Positions 29,728 through 43,041 of a stretch of 64,000 nucleotides of DNA are shown one piece after another. The DNA comes from Stichopus chloronotus. Lineage: Eukaryota; Echinodermata; Holothuroidea; Aspidochirotida; Stichopodidae. Each line of letters begins with the position of its first letter. The stretch's first letter is position 1. The notes under the pieces are model-generated. The model saw only the letters and a program-made list of their open reading frames with translations, was not told the origin of the DNA and did not search any database. The stretch is taken from contig SFZH01000008.1 in the NCBI GenBank assembly GCA_021234535.1, positions 17,647,358 through 17,711,357 of the forward strand. The letters run 5' to 3'. The translations under genes and the position numbers were made by a program.

Positions 29728-30101
29728 TTAAAGATGGAATTAAGTTGAAAATTTGTCAGTGAAAGTCAAATTCAGTGAAACATGTCATAGACAATACAAA
29801 AAAAAAAAAAAGAGTATGTCCCATTTTTGCATAAATGAATATTCATAACAATACCCATTGATTGGTTTGATTTCAAATAACAGTGATTGACTGCTATGCT
29901 CTCTTGGAGAGTATGAATTTTTTAGGGCCAACAAAATATCAAGAGAATTTTCGTATTCAGGTATCTGGAAGATGAGTGCACATTTCTCTTTCAGATGCTT
30001 TGACAGGTGATCTTTTCTCTACTTTCTCTTCCCTAAAACACCGAAGAAGAACAAAGGTAGATGACCGAGTGATTGCAAGCACAACAAACATTCCAGCGTA
30101 A
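29728..30101 (+). mobile_element. family A MITE, copy 1 (spen intron)
   Basis: A non-autonomous terminal-inverted-repeat element of about 375 bp. The ends read TTAAAGATGGAATTAAGTTG on the left and a diverged complement on the right (ATTCCAGCGTAA). It shares the whole internal order with copy 2: a CCCATTTTTGCAT segment, the palindrome ATGAATATTCAT, CAGTGATTGACTGCTATGCT, and GAAGAACAAAGGTAGATGAC. It has no coding capacity. An A-run near 29799 interrupts it. TTAA-like ends recall piggyBac-type target sites, but no transposase is present to confirm the superfamily. Confidence 0.75.
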
Positions 30102-30800
30102 AAGGTATATATGGAAAGATGTGGGCTGTAGCTCTTCAGTCACAGACTAGCCTTGTCAGAAATCAAGACAAAAGCTTCGGGAAATATCGAAAATCACCAC
30201 AGATGTATCCTGTGAGCATGGAGGAACAGTACTACATGGTAATAAAGAGAAATGTGAGGGGAGGGGTCACTAGATAAAACATGGGAGACCAGACGAAAGG
30301 AATAATGAGGGCATGGAAGTGATGCGGGAACTGAGATGATGATCAGAAGACGTCCTTCAGAGTCTGCCTTTTCTTGTAGATTGACATGACTACCGACAAA
30401 AATGGGAAGATGAAGACACAAATCTAAATCTCTCTCCGGGGTATCGATGGGTACCAGTTACATTGAAACAAGCTGACAATGTCAATTCAGTTTATGAAGA
30501 AAACAAGTGACCAGACTACTACTCATCACACCATTTCAACCTGATGTTGAAGAGGGCGGTCAGAGCTAACTGAATACCAAAGGTCATTGTGCAAATGGTT
30601 GAACGTATATTTGAACTAGAGATGCAGAGAGGGGAAAGGGTAAGGAATTAAGATCTAACAATCATAGTAATATGAAAAAATAACCATATTTGCAGCCTGG
30701 CTGATATTTCACATACATGAACATGCCTCTGCGAACTATGCAGTGAGTGAGTACTGATAGTTTAATGTCAGACAAATATCCAAACCAGAGGGTCGAGAGG

Positions 30801-31212
30801 CTTAGTGATTCCTTGCTGGCAGTATACTTGAATTCCTTGTCCCTCACATTTTGGCCTCTGATGACCCCATATGACCTTTAAAAAAAACCCTAAAATTTAA
30901 TTCAATCAACAGGGAGTACATACCCTACACCTTTAAAGTTCATGCAACATTTAGTTCCTGAGATACTGTAAACACACTTTGTCTACATACTGGCTGCTGG
31001 TGACCTCATATGACCTTTGACCCACACCAAAAACAGTCCCAGCTGAGATCTTTACATGTTTACTCTCAAACCAACTTTCACCTATCTTGTACCTTCCCTT
31101 CAAAACCTAGAGTGATAACGAGATTGTTGTCACCCACATACACACACACATGTATACACTGAACCAAAATCACCATCACATAGATTCCTTGCCTGACTTC
31201 AGCAAGGAATCA
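30801..31212 (+). mobile_element. family B repeat, copy 1, complete, with two nuclear-receptor half-site arrays
   Basis: An element of about 410 bp with an 11-bp inverted end TGATTCCTTGC (30806-30816) and GCAAGGAATCA (31202-31212). The right end forms its own 9-bp hairpin (31184-31192 with 31202-31210). Inside are two tandem units about 139 bp apart. Each holds four TGACCT-like hexamers at spacings 4, 4 and 1 (around 30852-30884 and 30991-31023). A CA-rich stretch (31136-31150) precedes the terminal hairpin. It has no coding capacity. Confidence 0.75.
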
Positions 31213-32149
31213 ACCAACACATGGAAATTTTGCACAAAATGAAAATTACATGAACTTCACAACAAGAAAACGTTTACCGTTCTTTCCAAATTGCTACACC
31301 TACACAGACTACCAATTGTTAATGAAGTGCATAAAATTCTCTGTGTGTGACCATTTTGGATCTAGAGAGGAAGTTGGACTCCCATGATGAGGGCTAAACA
31401 TGGCTATCCCTCACTAAGGATCTCCGTCACATGGTGACAAAATGTAGCAGCAGACTATCAACAATTTAAATTTAAACCTCTTCCCAACTTGGTCTGTTAC
31501 CTGCTTTACAAAGATCATACCTACAGTAACACAGACAAAAATGTTGGACACTTATAAACAAAGTAAGGAGCCAAAACAAAAAAGAATTAAGCCAAAAAAA
31601 AAAAAATTGACCTGCATGATTTCAAACACTGAACATTTATGCAGTTGACTAACATAAGCAGCAAAAAGCGCACACCAATTGACTGAATGCAGCACCTTGT
31701 AACAACACAGACCCACTTTTGTAGTTAATATGCAATGACAGTGAACACATGCAGAACCGCTGCTGTGCGAGGCGTTTCACATACATTATTCAGCTGTACA
31801 CATAATCAAAGACGTATGTATGTGTATACACGCTGTTGCTTGCTGGAGCAAACATGATCTCCAGTCTATCTGTTTCTCTCATCTTTTTCAATCCAACGTC
31901 CAACAATTGGAATCCATTATCCCATGTACGCAGCTACATGCTGCAACCTGTAACAGGGCCTCCTCTTGCAATTCAGGTCTGAAAATTGATGCCGCCAGGC
32001 AAAAAAATTTCCAGGCGTATCGAACGAACAGGGCGGCTCTAAAAAGCAATAACATGCGAGGAAGTGTAGGTTTTGGAATAAGGTTTGAAATTGGACAAAC
32101 AGAAAAGGAAAAAGCAGAGAAGAGGGAAAAAATGCAAGCAGGATATACA

Positions 32150-32460
32150 CTGTATAAGAATAAAGAGAGATAGAGAGAGAAGGAAAAAATTGAGGGTCTG
32201 TAAGAGGGAAGAAGGAAAGAAAATTTTGGAGACAAAATTGAAGCTGCTACGAGGCAGGTAGGAAGAAAAAGATGAGGAGGGAGAAGCAAGGAGTTTCAGA
32301 AGATGCGGAGTTTATCATCAACTGTCAAAAAATTTTGAATGGCTAACAGGAGATGAGATAAAGAAATCAGATTGATGGGTCAGGAACAAAATTGGGATAA
32401 AGGAGGAGTTGAGGGAGGGGAGGGGGAAAAATGCTAGAACAGAATGAAGTAAAGAGAGAA
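32150..32460 (+). repeat. purine-rich tract
   Basis: About 300 bp dominated by A and G on the plus strand (AGAGAGATAGAGAGAGAAGG, then GAGGGAGGGGAGGGGG near 32410-32427). The 133-codon minus-strand frame through part of it is Phe/Leu/Ser-rich because of this composition. Confidence 0.7.
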
Positions 32461-35400
32461 TTTTAAGCAACACTTCAGTTTCATGTCTCCAAGGTTTATT
32501 ACGGCAAGGACGTGAAAAGCGGTACCATCAAGCGGAAGGTGAAGGGACAATTTTCCCATGTACCTTCCAGTTGAGTGTTTTTCACCTTTTGTGGTAAGAC
32601 TGCAGGTTCAGCCTACAACCCAACGAAAGGAAGCCACAACTTGATCTAAGCCAAATCATTGAAAGACAAGAACTGCACTTTACATCCTTTAGAAGGGAGA
32701 GAGCCTTTGAAAATGTTTGACATGCCATTTCAGATTTTTTGTTTTGCAGATAGCACAAATTACAGTTTAGATTGATTGTGCCTTAAATATTCATCCCAAT
32801 GCATATCCTCTTCAATACAGTGGGTGTCAACTTAGATCTTCTAACAGTTTGAGCTCAAGAGACCTGTTGGTTAAAATTTTACAAAAACGCAGGGCTCAAA
32901 ATTGGCAATGTTTCTGATAATCTTGGCTATCGTAAGGCCTTTGCTGATGGCTATGGTGCCATTCAAAAAGATGTCCTTAGAACTACTATGAACCTAGCAC
33001 CATTTTGAACCATATTAGTTGCAAAGATGCTTTTTCAAAGATTTTTCAAAGCATACAGAGAAAACTGTGTGCAACATTTAAATTTTCTGAATCATTTTCT
33101 TTGTTTTACTACAAGTTAGTTTTTAGTTAAATTTTCCAGTCGCTTTCAACTTTCAATGAGCAAAATACACGAATAGGTTCCAACAACAAGAGCAATTAAG
33201 GAGAAGTGCAAAAAGCTATTAATACCAGACCATTAACTGCTCCTCCTCTGCTACTTTACAAGGTAATATTGATGTTTTCCTTTTGGGACATAGAATTACC
33301 ACAGAACGCTTTTGAGCATGTACGCCAGCCAAACAGATCCTTCCATAGACCAAATCCATACTTACAAAACCCCTCCATGTCAATGAAAGGTGTTTTTCAC
33401 TCACGGTGAAAAGAATCCTTATTCAATCAATGTCTAGCTTTATTGCTAAAGAAGTGCAATAAGGTAGATGTAAATTTGGTCACAGTCGAAATCTTTGTTT
33501 ATATGCAAGCTATGTTTCTGGTTTTTCCTACCTCTTTCCTTTGCTTAAATTGTGTCTATCCAATTTTCAATTTTTCTCAGTGATTGAATAAATCATGACA
33601 TAATGGCAATTTCTGCTTTTTGTTTCTTTTTTTTTAATCTGCATTCTGTTGTGGTAAAACTAGAAGTTCTGTGTCATTTAGACGCTTGTTTTTAAGGAAG
33701 AAAAAAAGTGAAGAACAGAGTAGCTATTTGCAAGAACTCAGGATGATTGAAACAGGGGACTGAAATTAAAAGGACAAATGCTAGAACTGAGACAGGGTGT
33801 ACCACACAACCGTAAAGCCTGGTGGCCAGTTTTTCCTCCCTAAATGCTGTAATGTGGATAAGTCAGCATTCTTTCTGTTTATCTAGACATTCACCACCAC
33901 AGGGTTTGAAGCGAGGAGCGAAATGAAAATTTAGTATCCCCTCAACTCCACGACCACTTTCAATTTATGAAGCTGATATCATGCCCTCTAAACAGAGACC
34001 TCAACTTGCAACTGACCTTATTCATAACATCAGGAGAGATCCACGCAAAAATTGGATAAGACATTTTTTTTTTCTATTCTGCGACCGTATGTGTATGTAC
34101 AAGTAAACAATTAGGAGAACAATTCAAGGAACAGTATGTGATTGCTTGCTTTCTAAAGAATCACGGTTTTCTCAATGCCGCCGCCTGTTGTGATCTCTGT
34201 CCTATACTTTCAAATCACCAAGCAGCAGCATTGCTTCAGGAAAGTTTCTCATTTAGTTGAAAGGTAGATGAAATACTCCACTTTGCACCTTCAACATTAT
34301 GAAAGTCTGTGTGCAACATTTCAAGAAAAAAAAATGAAAAAGAAACTGGATTTACCAAAGAGAAGAAAAGCGGGAAAGAAATAAAAAGAGTATTAAGGGA
34401 CAAAGATGTCTCCTTAAAAAGGTCTTCCCTGGACTATTTAGATGATGATTAAACAAGATAGCTTCCCTTGAATTGGTTTCCTTGAGAGTGATGGACTAAC
34501 AAAAGACTTTACCACGATCTTATTACATAACCCCAGATTGTGGCCTGAATGGGTTGCTAAGGTGATCACCAGTGGCCACTATAGAGGGTGTCCTTGGAAA
34601 CAGCTTTCGCTGTCACAATGAAAGCTGGATCCCCCAGCATTGATGGCTAGCACAAACTATACAGGCCCTATTGATCTATTGACAACCGACATAGAACAGT
34701 GCATCAGACCTGCAGGCTTTCACTCCTGTGTGAAAAGGCTGCACAGAAGAGAGTAGGATTTTAGGTATATTAGCTAGAGGCTATATGGAGGAATGGGAAG
34801 ACTTAGATAAGTCAGTTTCCATAGCTATCAGGGTAAAATGGAAAATGGGCAGGTGTGGTGCAACAATTACAAAGAAAATACAGGTTATTGAAAAATTGTG
34901 AAGAGAAGAAAGAAGAGAGTAAAAGCAGAAAGTGCAATTGCTAGCCTGTAGCACCGTTTGCCTTAGCAGTTTCTTTTCCATGTTTAAAGCTTCTCCGGTA
35001 CATCATAAGTTGTTACTGCATATTGGCAATCCAGTGACCTTTGAAGACCATTCACTGTAAATACTATCTAGGTGCAGTAGTTGAATGGGTGCATCAATTA
35101 TTTATGAAAGACCTCATCTTTCAATGCTGCAGTACTAGTATTGCTTCAATGAGGCGATACCGAGCTGACTTTCAAAGCTGCGGAAGGACATCGAGACTAC
35201 TAGTTGCATCAAATAACTCTGTTTGCATAGCTCACAATGATGCTTGCACTACTTACATTATTTTATCACTTGAAAACTGACATTTAAATATCCCTTGGCA
35301 AATTATGTACTTCCACATATTTTTTTTCTTTCTTTTTTTTTTTCTCTTTGCAACCACCACAGAGCAATCTCATGCATCTTGCTGGACTTATTTCAAAGTT

Positions 35401-35519
35401 TTATCGGTGGCAACACACATCTATGAAGCTGTGCCTGCAAATAAGATTCACGGATGGGGATTGATTCCCCACAGAGGATGCGGTGCTAGAACTTTTATTC
35501 TGGTATTTGCAAAGCTATG

Positions 35520-35895
35520 TTAAAGCTGGAATATGAGTTGGAAATTTATCACTGAAAGTCAGATTCCTCGGGATATGTCAGAGCCACTACAAGAAGCATT
35601 GTTTAAGGCCCCATTTTTGCATACATGAATATTCATATCCATTCCCATTGGTCTGTTTGATTTCAAGTGACAGTGATTGACTGCTATGCTTTCTTGGAGT
35701 GTCTGCATTTTACACGGCCACCAAAAAAGTCAAGACAATTTTTAAATTCAAATATCTGGGAGATGAATGCATATTTCTCTTTAAGATTTTGTGACAGGTG
35801 ATCTTTTCCCCTGCTTTCCCTTCCCTGAAACACTGAGGAAGAACAAAAGGTAGATGACCAGAAGATTGCCAGTACAACTCATATTCCAGCCTTAA
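35520..35895 (+). mobile_element. family A MITE, copy 2 (spen intron), best preserved
   Basis: This element of 376 bp is bounded by TTAA at 35520-35523 and 35892-35895. The inverted ends AGCTGGAATATGAGTTGG and ACTCATATTCCAGCC match over about 15 bp. It contains the palindrome ATGAATATTCAT followed directly by a CCATTCCCATTGGTCTGTTT core that is unchanged in copies 3 and 4. The flanking TTAA on both sides would fit a TTAA target duplication. Confidence 0.8.
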
Positions 35896-38457
35896 ACTAT
35901 GCAAGTATGCACTTACAGTGTTAGCTAGGGGTATGTGTCTACGATGTGAATTTAGAATAACAGCCTAGCTAGAACAACTCACAAGCAAAAAAAAAAACAC
36001 AGGCTACTGAATGATCAACTGCTGGCAAGGAAAAAAAAAACAAGCTACACAGCAGTGGCGGCATGATGGAATGAAGCAGGCTAAGAGGCTAAAATAACAG
36101 AGAAACCAATTCACTAGATACCACCTGCCACAACTTCTGTGAATATATACACTGTCTGTACATAAGGTACAAGATAGCAAAGGTGTTTTGCTTTGACAGC
36201 TAAACCCAAGGTCAGGGTTACGCAATTAATCCTCCAAATACATGTTCAAAAAATGTTAATGTTAGCTCCACTGCTTTCTCCAAAGGTCCAAACGAAGGCA
36301 CAAACATCTCTGTTGATTAACCAAAGGAGAGCATCTTGTTCAGCATACAACACTTATGATGAGCTAAAATGCCAAATACAGATTTACTCGAGACATACAT
36401 GTAACTGTAATATCACTACTGACTGCATCCACAACAGTTAGGTACATAAATTGAGAGTAATTAAATGCAAACCAGTGCTCCAGGGTCAGGTAAACCCAGG
36501 ACTTCCAATTCCAGAGTCCTGGCTTCTAAAGGTCCAAACTCTGTAACTTAAAAGTCTGTTGGGCTCCTGACATTGACAGCTGCAATGTAGTATAGTGATC
36601 TATTACTTTGTGTGGTAAACCTATCCATCAACATCAATCATAAATGGTGCCTGCTTTCTCAACACTTTTATAAACACTTTTATAAGCTGAGATAATGCTA
36701 AAACTCCTTTTGTTATGTGGCATAATCTGTAAGATCCTTTGCAACTTGTTTCTGTAAATAGTAAGTACTTTTACAACATGGGGATTTACGTATTAATTAT
36801 CCTTAATGCCTCAAAATTTGAAAACAACTAAAAGCAAGTCTGACTTCTGCTGTGTCTCAGTGAACAATATCAATGTGCCTTTGAAGCATGTGTTCTTGTT
36901 CGCTTCAAGTGCAAGATCGTGCCATTGACTTACTGTGTAAAATGATCGATGAAGCAATGTAGCCTCAAGAAGTGCATACGTATGTGTAACATTAGTTGAA
37001 TACTTGTAGACATTGTTTGAAATGGGCTTACAAATAGTGCTGATATTCTACCAAATCTCTTCATAGCAGCAAAGACGTTAAAGTTTTCTGTACAACAATA
37101 ATTTTTACGACATTTGTATATGATTTCTCTAAATCAATGAAAAGTTCTGTAGTAATTTTTTGCAAGGTCACTGTAAATTGCTGCCCTGCTGATCCCTTTG
37201 CACATACAGGCCTAAGCTTATATTTTCCAATATTGCAAGTAGGATAGGAGGGGACTTAGAACCTTTGGGAATTCGCTAAGATTGTTTTCTTTATAACGTG
37301 ACAAATATTGTGCATGAGTGAAAAAAAAATGGGCAGACTGTACAAAATGAGTAATTTATGTTAAGACCTATGGCAAAAGATTGAAGCTGGACATAAAATA
37401 TTTTCAGAGTACTACAATCTGTTACCAAAAACCCTCACAGACTTCTTCTTTGAAAAATACTTTTCGAGTAAGGGTAAACTAAAACACAATTTCACATCAG
37501 TACTCTAATGTTGCTAGGTGAAGAATAGACATGTATGTTCAGGAAAATGTCCTCAATTTAGATCACCCACATTATTCATGTATGGAGTGCTGACAGCTCT
37601 AATCTGTAAGCACTATACATGTATGCAAAAGGTAGCAAATCTGCTCAGAGTTTACGCAAGCTGCTCATACTAAACAGAAATTTTTTGTAAAGACTCTGCA
37701 AACAGGTACACACTGTAAAGACAGCGATGTGACATGAATGATTAACAATATTGCTGTTCTTGTTTGCAACATAAACATGAAAATGTACCTCTCCTCAGAT
37801 TCCACGATGCCATACTTGAGAGAAGCATACATCCCCATTCCATTAACTGGGCATCACAGTGTTTTAGGATATTTCTAATAACAAAAGAGAAATTTATCAC
37901 CGAGGCTCCAAAGCCATTAGGCAGTTTTCAAACAGTAAGTGTTGTTCTTCACAGACTGAGCTCTTTGGTTTCGTACAAACGATCTTCTTGGCAAGATTCT
38001 AGGTGACTAAAATTCATTGGATCTAGTTCATAGCAATGGAAACACAACAAAAAATGGCATTGATAACGATCAAGCACCGAGAAACAAACGCAACAAATTC
38101 AACAAAAGGCGAAAATGCAAATTGCTTTCATTCGAAACTTGCCTGAGAGGAATTACTTTCTCATTACTTGCTCTGTGGTTCATTAATAATGGGCTCAAAG
38201 TCATATATATCTTGAAGTATGTAGTACTGTAAACATCCAAACATCAGTCACAGTCATCCTTTCTGACAGAGGAAATGTGACTTCAGAGTCGATCAGGACA
38301 CTAGTTATGACCGTGACCAAAAATGCTCAGTTGCATAAGAGACGAAAAATGCAGACTTGTAAATGCCAATTTACTCCTTCTGCCAGCCAAGCCAGCGAGC
38401 TCTGAAACTTGCAACTAAGTTTTAGCTCGATACAAAAAAAAACATTTTTCCATACAT

Positions 38458-38571
38458 CAACCAATACAAGAAATGTTTAGCAGGAAATAATGTCCATAAA
38501 TCAATGAAAACAAACTATTTACCTGGGAATAATGTCCATAAATTGACCAATACAAACTGTTTGCTTGAACT
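38458..38571. repeat. 42-bp tandem repeat, about 2.6 copies
   Basis: Units start at AATAATGTCCATAAAT (38486 and 38528), exactly 42 bp apart. A partial diverged unit precedes them from 38458 (CAACCAATACAAGAAATG). A GGGTAGGAAAAAT duplication follows at about 38654-38692. Confidence 0.7.
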
Positions 38572-41500
38572 GTATTTTGTCCCACAATCAGAGAAAAACC
38601 TTTAAATGTTGCCTGCACAAAACCTGGTCTGTTTGTGTGGCAATTATTTTGGGGGGTAGGAAAAATTTTAAATTTTTGGGTAGGAAAAATATGATGTGAT
38701 ACTGATACCAGATAATTATTCACTCTTTATGCCTCAGTAATTCTGACATATTAGTATAATACAGGTATAAGGCAACAACATATGTTCTAAACATCTGTGA
38801 AGGTGTGTCACTACAGGCAAGAGTGTCTGCAAAACATTTTGCGTTACCAGCCAAACCAAAAACCTACAAAATTTGCAAACTTTGCAGTGCACGTACAACA
38901 CATGAGTGACTTCACTTTATAAGATGCAGTGTTTCTTTGAAATACATGTAGGATGCTACAATATGTGAATGCCAATCAATAAAATAACCAAGGCTAATAT
39001 AACTCGCTAATTACACAAAGGTCGGTGGTCAACCCCACCATCGAAACAAAAAGTCGAACTGAAAATTTGTCCACAACTCAGTAATTACCTTGTTGAACAA
39101 CTTGCAATGTGAAACTGTGAAGTGTTTTTCTCCATAGAAGAAACTAAAGGCTTCACAAGCCTAGCTGAATGAAGTCTGCATGAACTAGCATAATTTGTGT
39201 TGACATGAGCACCAGATGGAAGATTCTACCTTCTTCTCAACACTACTGAATCAATGGGTGTAAGACTACAGATGCACACTATACAATAACACACAATGCA
39301 TGGCACTGCAAGGTACCTTTTTGTCCAAAAGTATACATTAATCCTGCCCTTGCGTGTTATTGAAAACGAACAAGCCTTACAATCTTGTAAGACTGTGTTC
39401 CTGAGGCATCCAAAGGCATCTAAAATACTGGAACCAGCACTAACAATAAAATTTATTTTCTTCCAAGGAGAGGAACTGCTTGGGAATTGAACTCATGGCA
39501 ATATCAGGATTATGGCCTGAAAGTTACCATAGATTAGCTCCCATTCACTCTTAATCTTGCAATTCACTTGTTTTGTTGGGTTAAGCTTTCATGAAAGCTT
39601 CACAATATGTATTAAACCCTTTACCACTAAGAATCCAGGCTACATATATGACTGCACTGATGTGGGATTTGCTTTCAACCTTTCCCAGAGAACTGGTAGG
39701 TTACCTTTCTTAATTAACCAGTACTGACTCACCACCATGAAACCATTAGATCATTTATCTTACTGAATGACATCACGAATGATCGTTAACTAATAATAAT
39801 CTGAAAAAATGTGTAATGAATATAGTGGCACACTACTGACTGTTCAAGGCAAAACAAGATTTGACCTTCAAGTGCAAAACTTATTGTTAAAAGTACATGT
39901 TGAGCAGGTTTGATCAAAACTATGGATATTATATAACTTCTATGTATAGGGCCTTATGGCCTATACACTATGCACATCAAGTGTTAGCAAAATCAAATAA
40001 GATATAACCAGGGAAGTTCAGCATTCAACATCATCTAATTTTGTGCCCATTAAACCATCCTAGACCTGCTGTGCAACCCACATAAGGCACACAAACCTCA
40101 GTGTGAGTCTAGCAGTACTACTTTCTGCACACACTTTTCTCAGTCACCCGCCCAATTTTGTGGTAAAATTGTCACTTCAGAGGCCTTAACATTTTGGGTG
40201 TCAAGCACGTTTTCAGATTTCACTTTGCTATCTGAAACATCGAATTTGTGATGAATTTGCATACCCAATGTACAGTTCAATGTTCAGTACGTAAGCATGC
40301 ACATGGTTCAACCTGCTCCATGGTTCAACAATCTAGAATATTTTCAGTACACGTAAATAATGGTATAATTTTACAAATGCCAGCATCACGCTCTTTACTA
40401 CCATCAGTAGGCCTCACATTGAAAGCAGTGTCAACACATAACACAAACAGCAAAAAGTACTACACAATGAAACTTGAATTTGAAGTACACCATATGTTAG
40501 GTCAAACAAGTTCATAGAACTGGCAAACAAGGAAACCCTGGGCCTAACCACCCCTCCCCCATTTCCTTAGACAAACAAAGTCACCATCCTGCATCCCCCC
40601 TCAAAAGGAGAACAGGAGCAATCTACTAAAACACATTCATGTTAGAATGACATGTTGCCACCAAAATCAGTGATGATCCACAAAATTCTCAAACCTGTGG
40701 ATGCTATGACAACAACCTGGCAAGTTAATGTAAAATTATACTTAGTTAGACACTATCACATACATAACACACATGCATGCATTCACTGCACATCAGCAGT
40801 CACCAAAGACTGCTATTTTTACCCCTCCTTCTGTACAGTGTATACAACAAGGGCAGCCTTTTTTTTTTGCCTCTTGTATCATGATATAGTTGCCAAAACG
40901 CCATGATCCAATTGACAATTTCTCAGCATTTTACAGACAGAGAGAGCTTGATCCATTGTGACTTGGCAATACATTCAGGAAAACCCCACACCCACGAGAG
41001 TACCACCCATTGTCTGTGTACATAGACAGATGGATCTGCATATAAAATTTGCTCATTCCCAACAAAAAACAAAAGGGAGAGAAAAATGTGCCAGTTTCTC
41101 CCTCACTCTTGTTCAAAACAAAAATTGAACAAACAGCAATAGTTTTACATTGGAAGAAGCAGTGATTGTTATTCACAGGATGATATGCCCAAATAGAAAT
41201 CTGATTGTAGTGTCCATGCATTTGTTCCATATTTACTGCTTATGAGACCTAAACATTCCTGGATTTTGAAGGCTACTGGCAATACCCATACACACGTGCT
41301 ATTGAAAGGTTTGTACAGCGAATACTGTACACCAAAAGTGGTCTGCTAGTTTACATAAAAATGGCTAGTTGGCTAACATATATGCACATAGTGATCTTGA
41401 AATGTGCTTCTCTCATCATATTTAACTTTGGAACAGCAAAAAAAAAAAAATACTCCAAGTCAGGTCAGAGGGAAGTTGTCATTGAACAAGTTCACCAAAA

Positions 41501-42244
41501 CTAAAGGGACAGATAAAGAAATGACTAGAAAATATCAAAATCTGAAGAGGCTTTCTCCAAAAAGAAATGGCATGTTATGAAAATGTGTAGAAATACAACA
41601 GCTCATGACAAACCATTTCATCAGAGAGAAGATCATGAGAATTTGCTCCAATGGAAAAACATTGTCAGATGTTATACAATTGCATGTATATCAATAGGGA
41701 GGTGAAATAATTCAGTGAAAATGTCTGGAAAATGAAAAACAAAAACACTTCTGAGTTGCAAAATAAACCTTCCTTTGTCAGGAGTTCATGGTTGAAATTG
41801 AGCATTTAAACGTACGAAAAGCCTTTAAAGTCTCGAAAGGGTTGATTGTTCACATGCTCACATCAGTATAATTGCACAGAGTGACTTATTCAAAATTTTG
41901 GGAAAGACCTTCAAAAATCTATCAAACACGAACTAATGCCTCTAGAAAACCATGGTTTTCTGTTTAATGTGTAAAATACTACCAAAAATACTCTCATAGC
42001 ACCCACTGATCTATAACGAGCCAAAAGAAAAAATTCTATGGTAGTTATAGGGAAAAATTTTGCTAAAAAAACTAAGTCCCACAAATTGACACCTGAAAAT
42101 TTTTGATTATTCTCTCAGGGACAAAAAACTTGAAATGAGAATTGAATTTCATTGAGATGCAATAGAAATGTAGCAAAAGAGTATAGTTTTGGCTAAAAAC
42201 ATGGTTTCTCAAAAAAATATTTTTTAGTCTCTTCTTAGTTTTCA

Positions 42245-42302
42245 GCTCGGCATTTGGCCGAGCCTGCTAATGGGAGATGGATGGTAGACAGTCAGGCTGT
42301 CT
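42245..42302. repeat. two adjacent hairpins in spen intron 1
   Basis: GCTCGGC/GCCGAGC (42245-42263) is a 7-bp stem with a 5-base loop. AGACAG/CTGTCT (42286-42302) is a 6-bp stem with a 5-base loop. Two palindromes 22 bp apart in otherwise CpG-poor AT-rich DNA resemble a mobile-element end, but no partner end was found. Confidence 0.45.
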
Positions 42303-43041
42303 GCCTGCTCAGAACAAGTGACAAAGCTGAAGCAAAAAAAAAATTCCCCAATATTCCAAATATGACCCTAAATTGACTGAACATTAAAAAAAATCTTACT
42401 TTAGTACACAAACCAGAACCTAAAATGTAACAAAAGTGGGAAATTTAGGTTTGAAATCTGTTAGTAACGGTTATGTATGGAGGTCTAACAGTAAGTCAAT
42501 GGACTTGCGTGTTGTATGTACTTACAATGATACGTGTTGAATGGGACGCAGGAATGCATGCAACATTTTTCCACATACGGGTGCGACATATCAATAAAAA
42601 ATATTAACATCCTTTAACGGTTTCCCTAAGTTATTCATTCAAGAATAAATTTATGCAGTGTGGTAGACATCCCCACATTTGTTTATGATTTTCTGGGATC
42701 AATTTTATTCTTGTTACTGATAACTCTTGGCTGACCAACACCGCAATACATAACCATGGGGATGTATGTATTCAGTTAAGTCCGTTACTCAGGCAACTTT
42801 TGAATCATTGATCACATTGATATGAACGTAATTTTCTTCAAAAAATCTACTGACATGTAATGTAATTCTTGCACTTTGAATACGTGGTATACATACACCA
42901 AACAAACGAGGAATTGTGCACGATATCGAGCTTTCGAAAATGGTTTCTACAACACATACTGAGTTCCAACGTGGATCACTCACGTTACTCGCGGCCATAA
43001 CAAAAACATCGTCGAGTTGACGGAACGAGGTTCAAACTTAC

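Larger units (their letters stand above)
32501..42970. other. intronic block: mostly unfeatured AT-rich DNA
   Basis: Apart from one family A element (35520-35895), a 42-bp tandem repeat (38458-38571) and a pair of hairpins (42245-42302), I see no structure. No exon-like segment with good splice sites and protein similarity was recognised. CpG remains rare up to about 42 kb. Confidence 0.55.
4273..43041 (-). other. spen intron 1 (38,769 bp)
   Basis: The intron runs from the GTAAGT donor at 43041 to the CTCCACAG acceptor at 4273. It splits RRM1 between RNP2 and RNP1, as vertebrate SPEN does, where the first intron is also very long. No further exon or nested protein gene was recognised on either strand. 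It holds mobile elements of two families, one SINE-like element and several simple repeats, listed separately. CpG is very rare: one in 20401-21000 and four in 41401-42000 by my count. That suggests long-term germline methylation of the gene body. Confidence 0.88.

Noticed and set aside
31888..32289. 133-codon minus-strand frame rich in Phe, Leu and Ser
   Set aside because: It reads the complement of the purine-rich tract. Composition alone explains the hydrophobic look.
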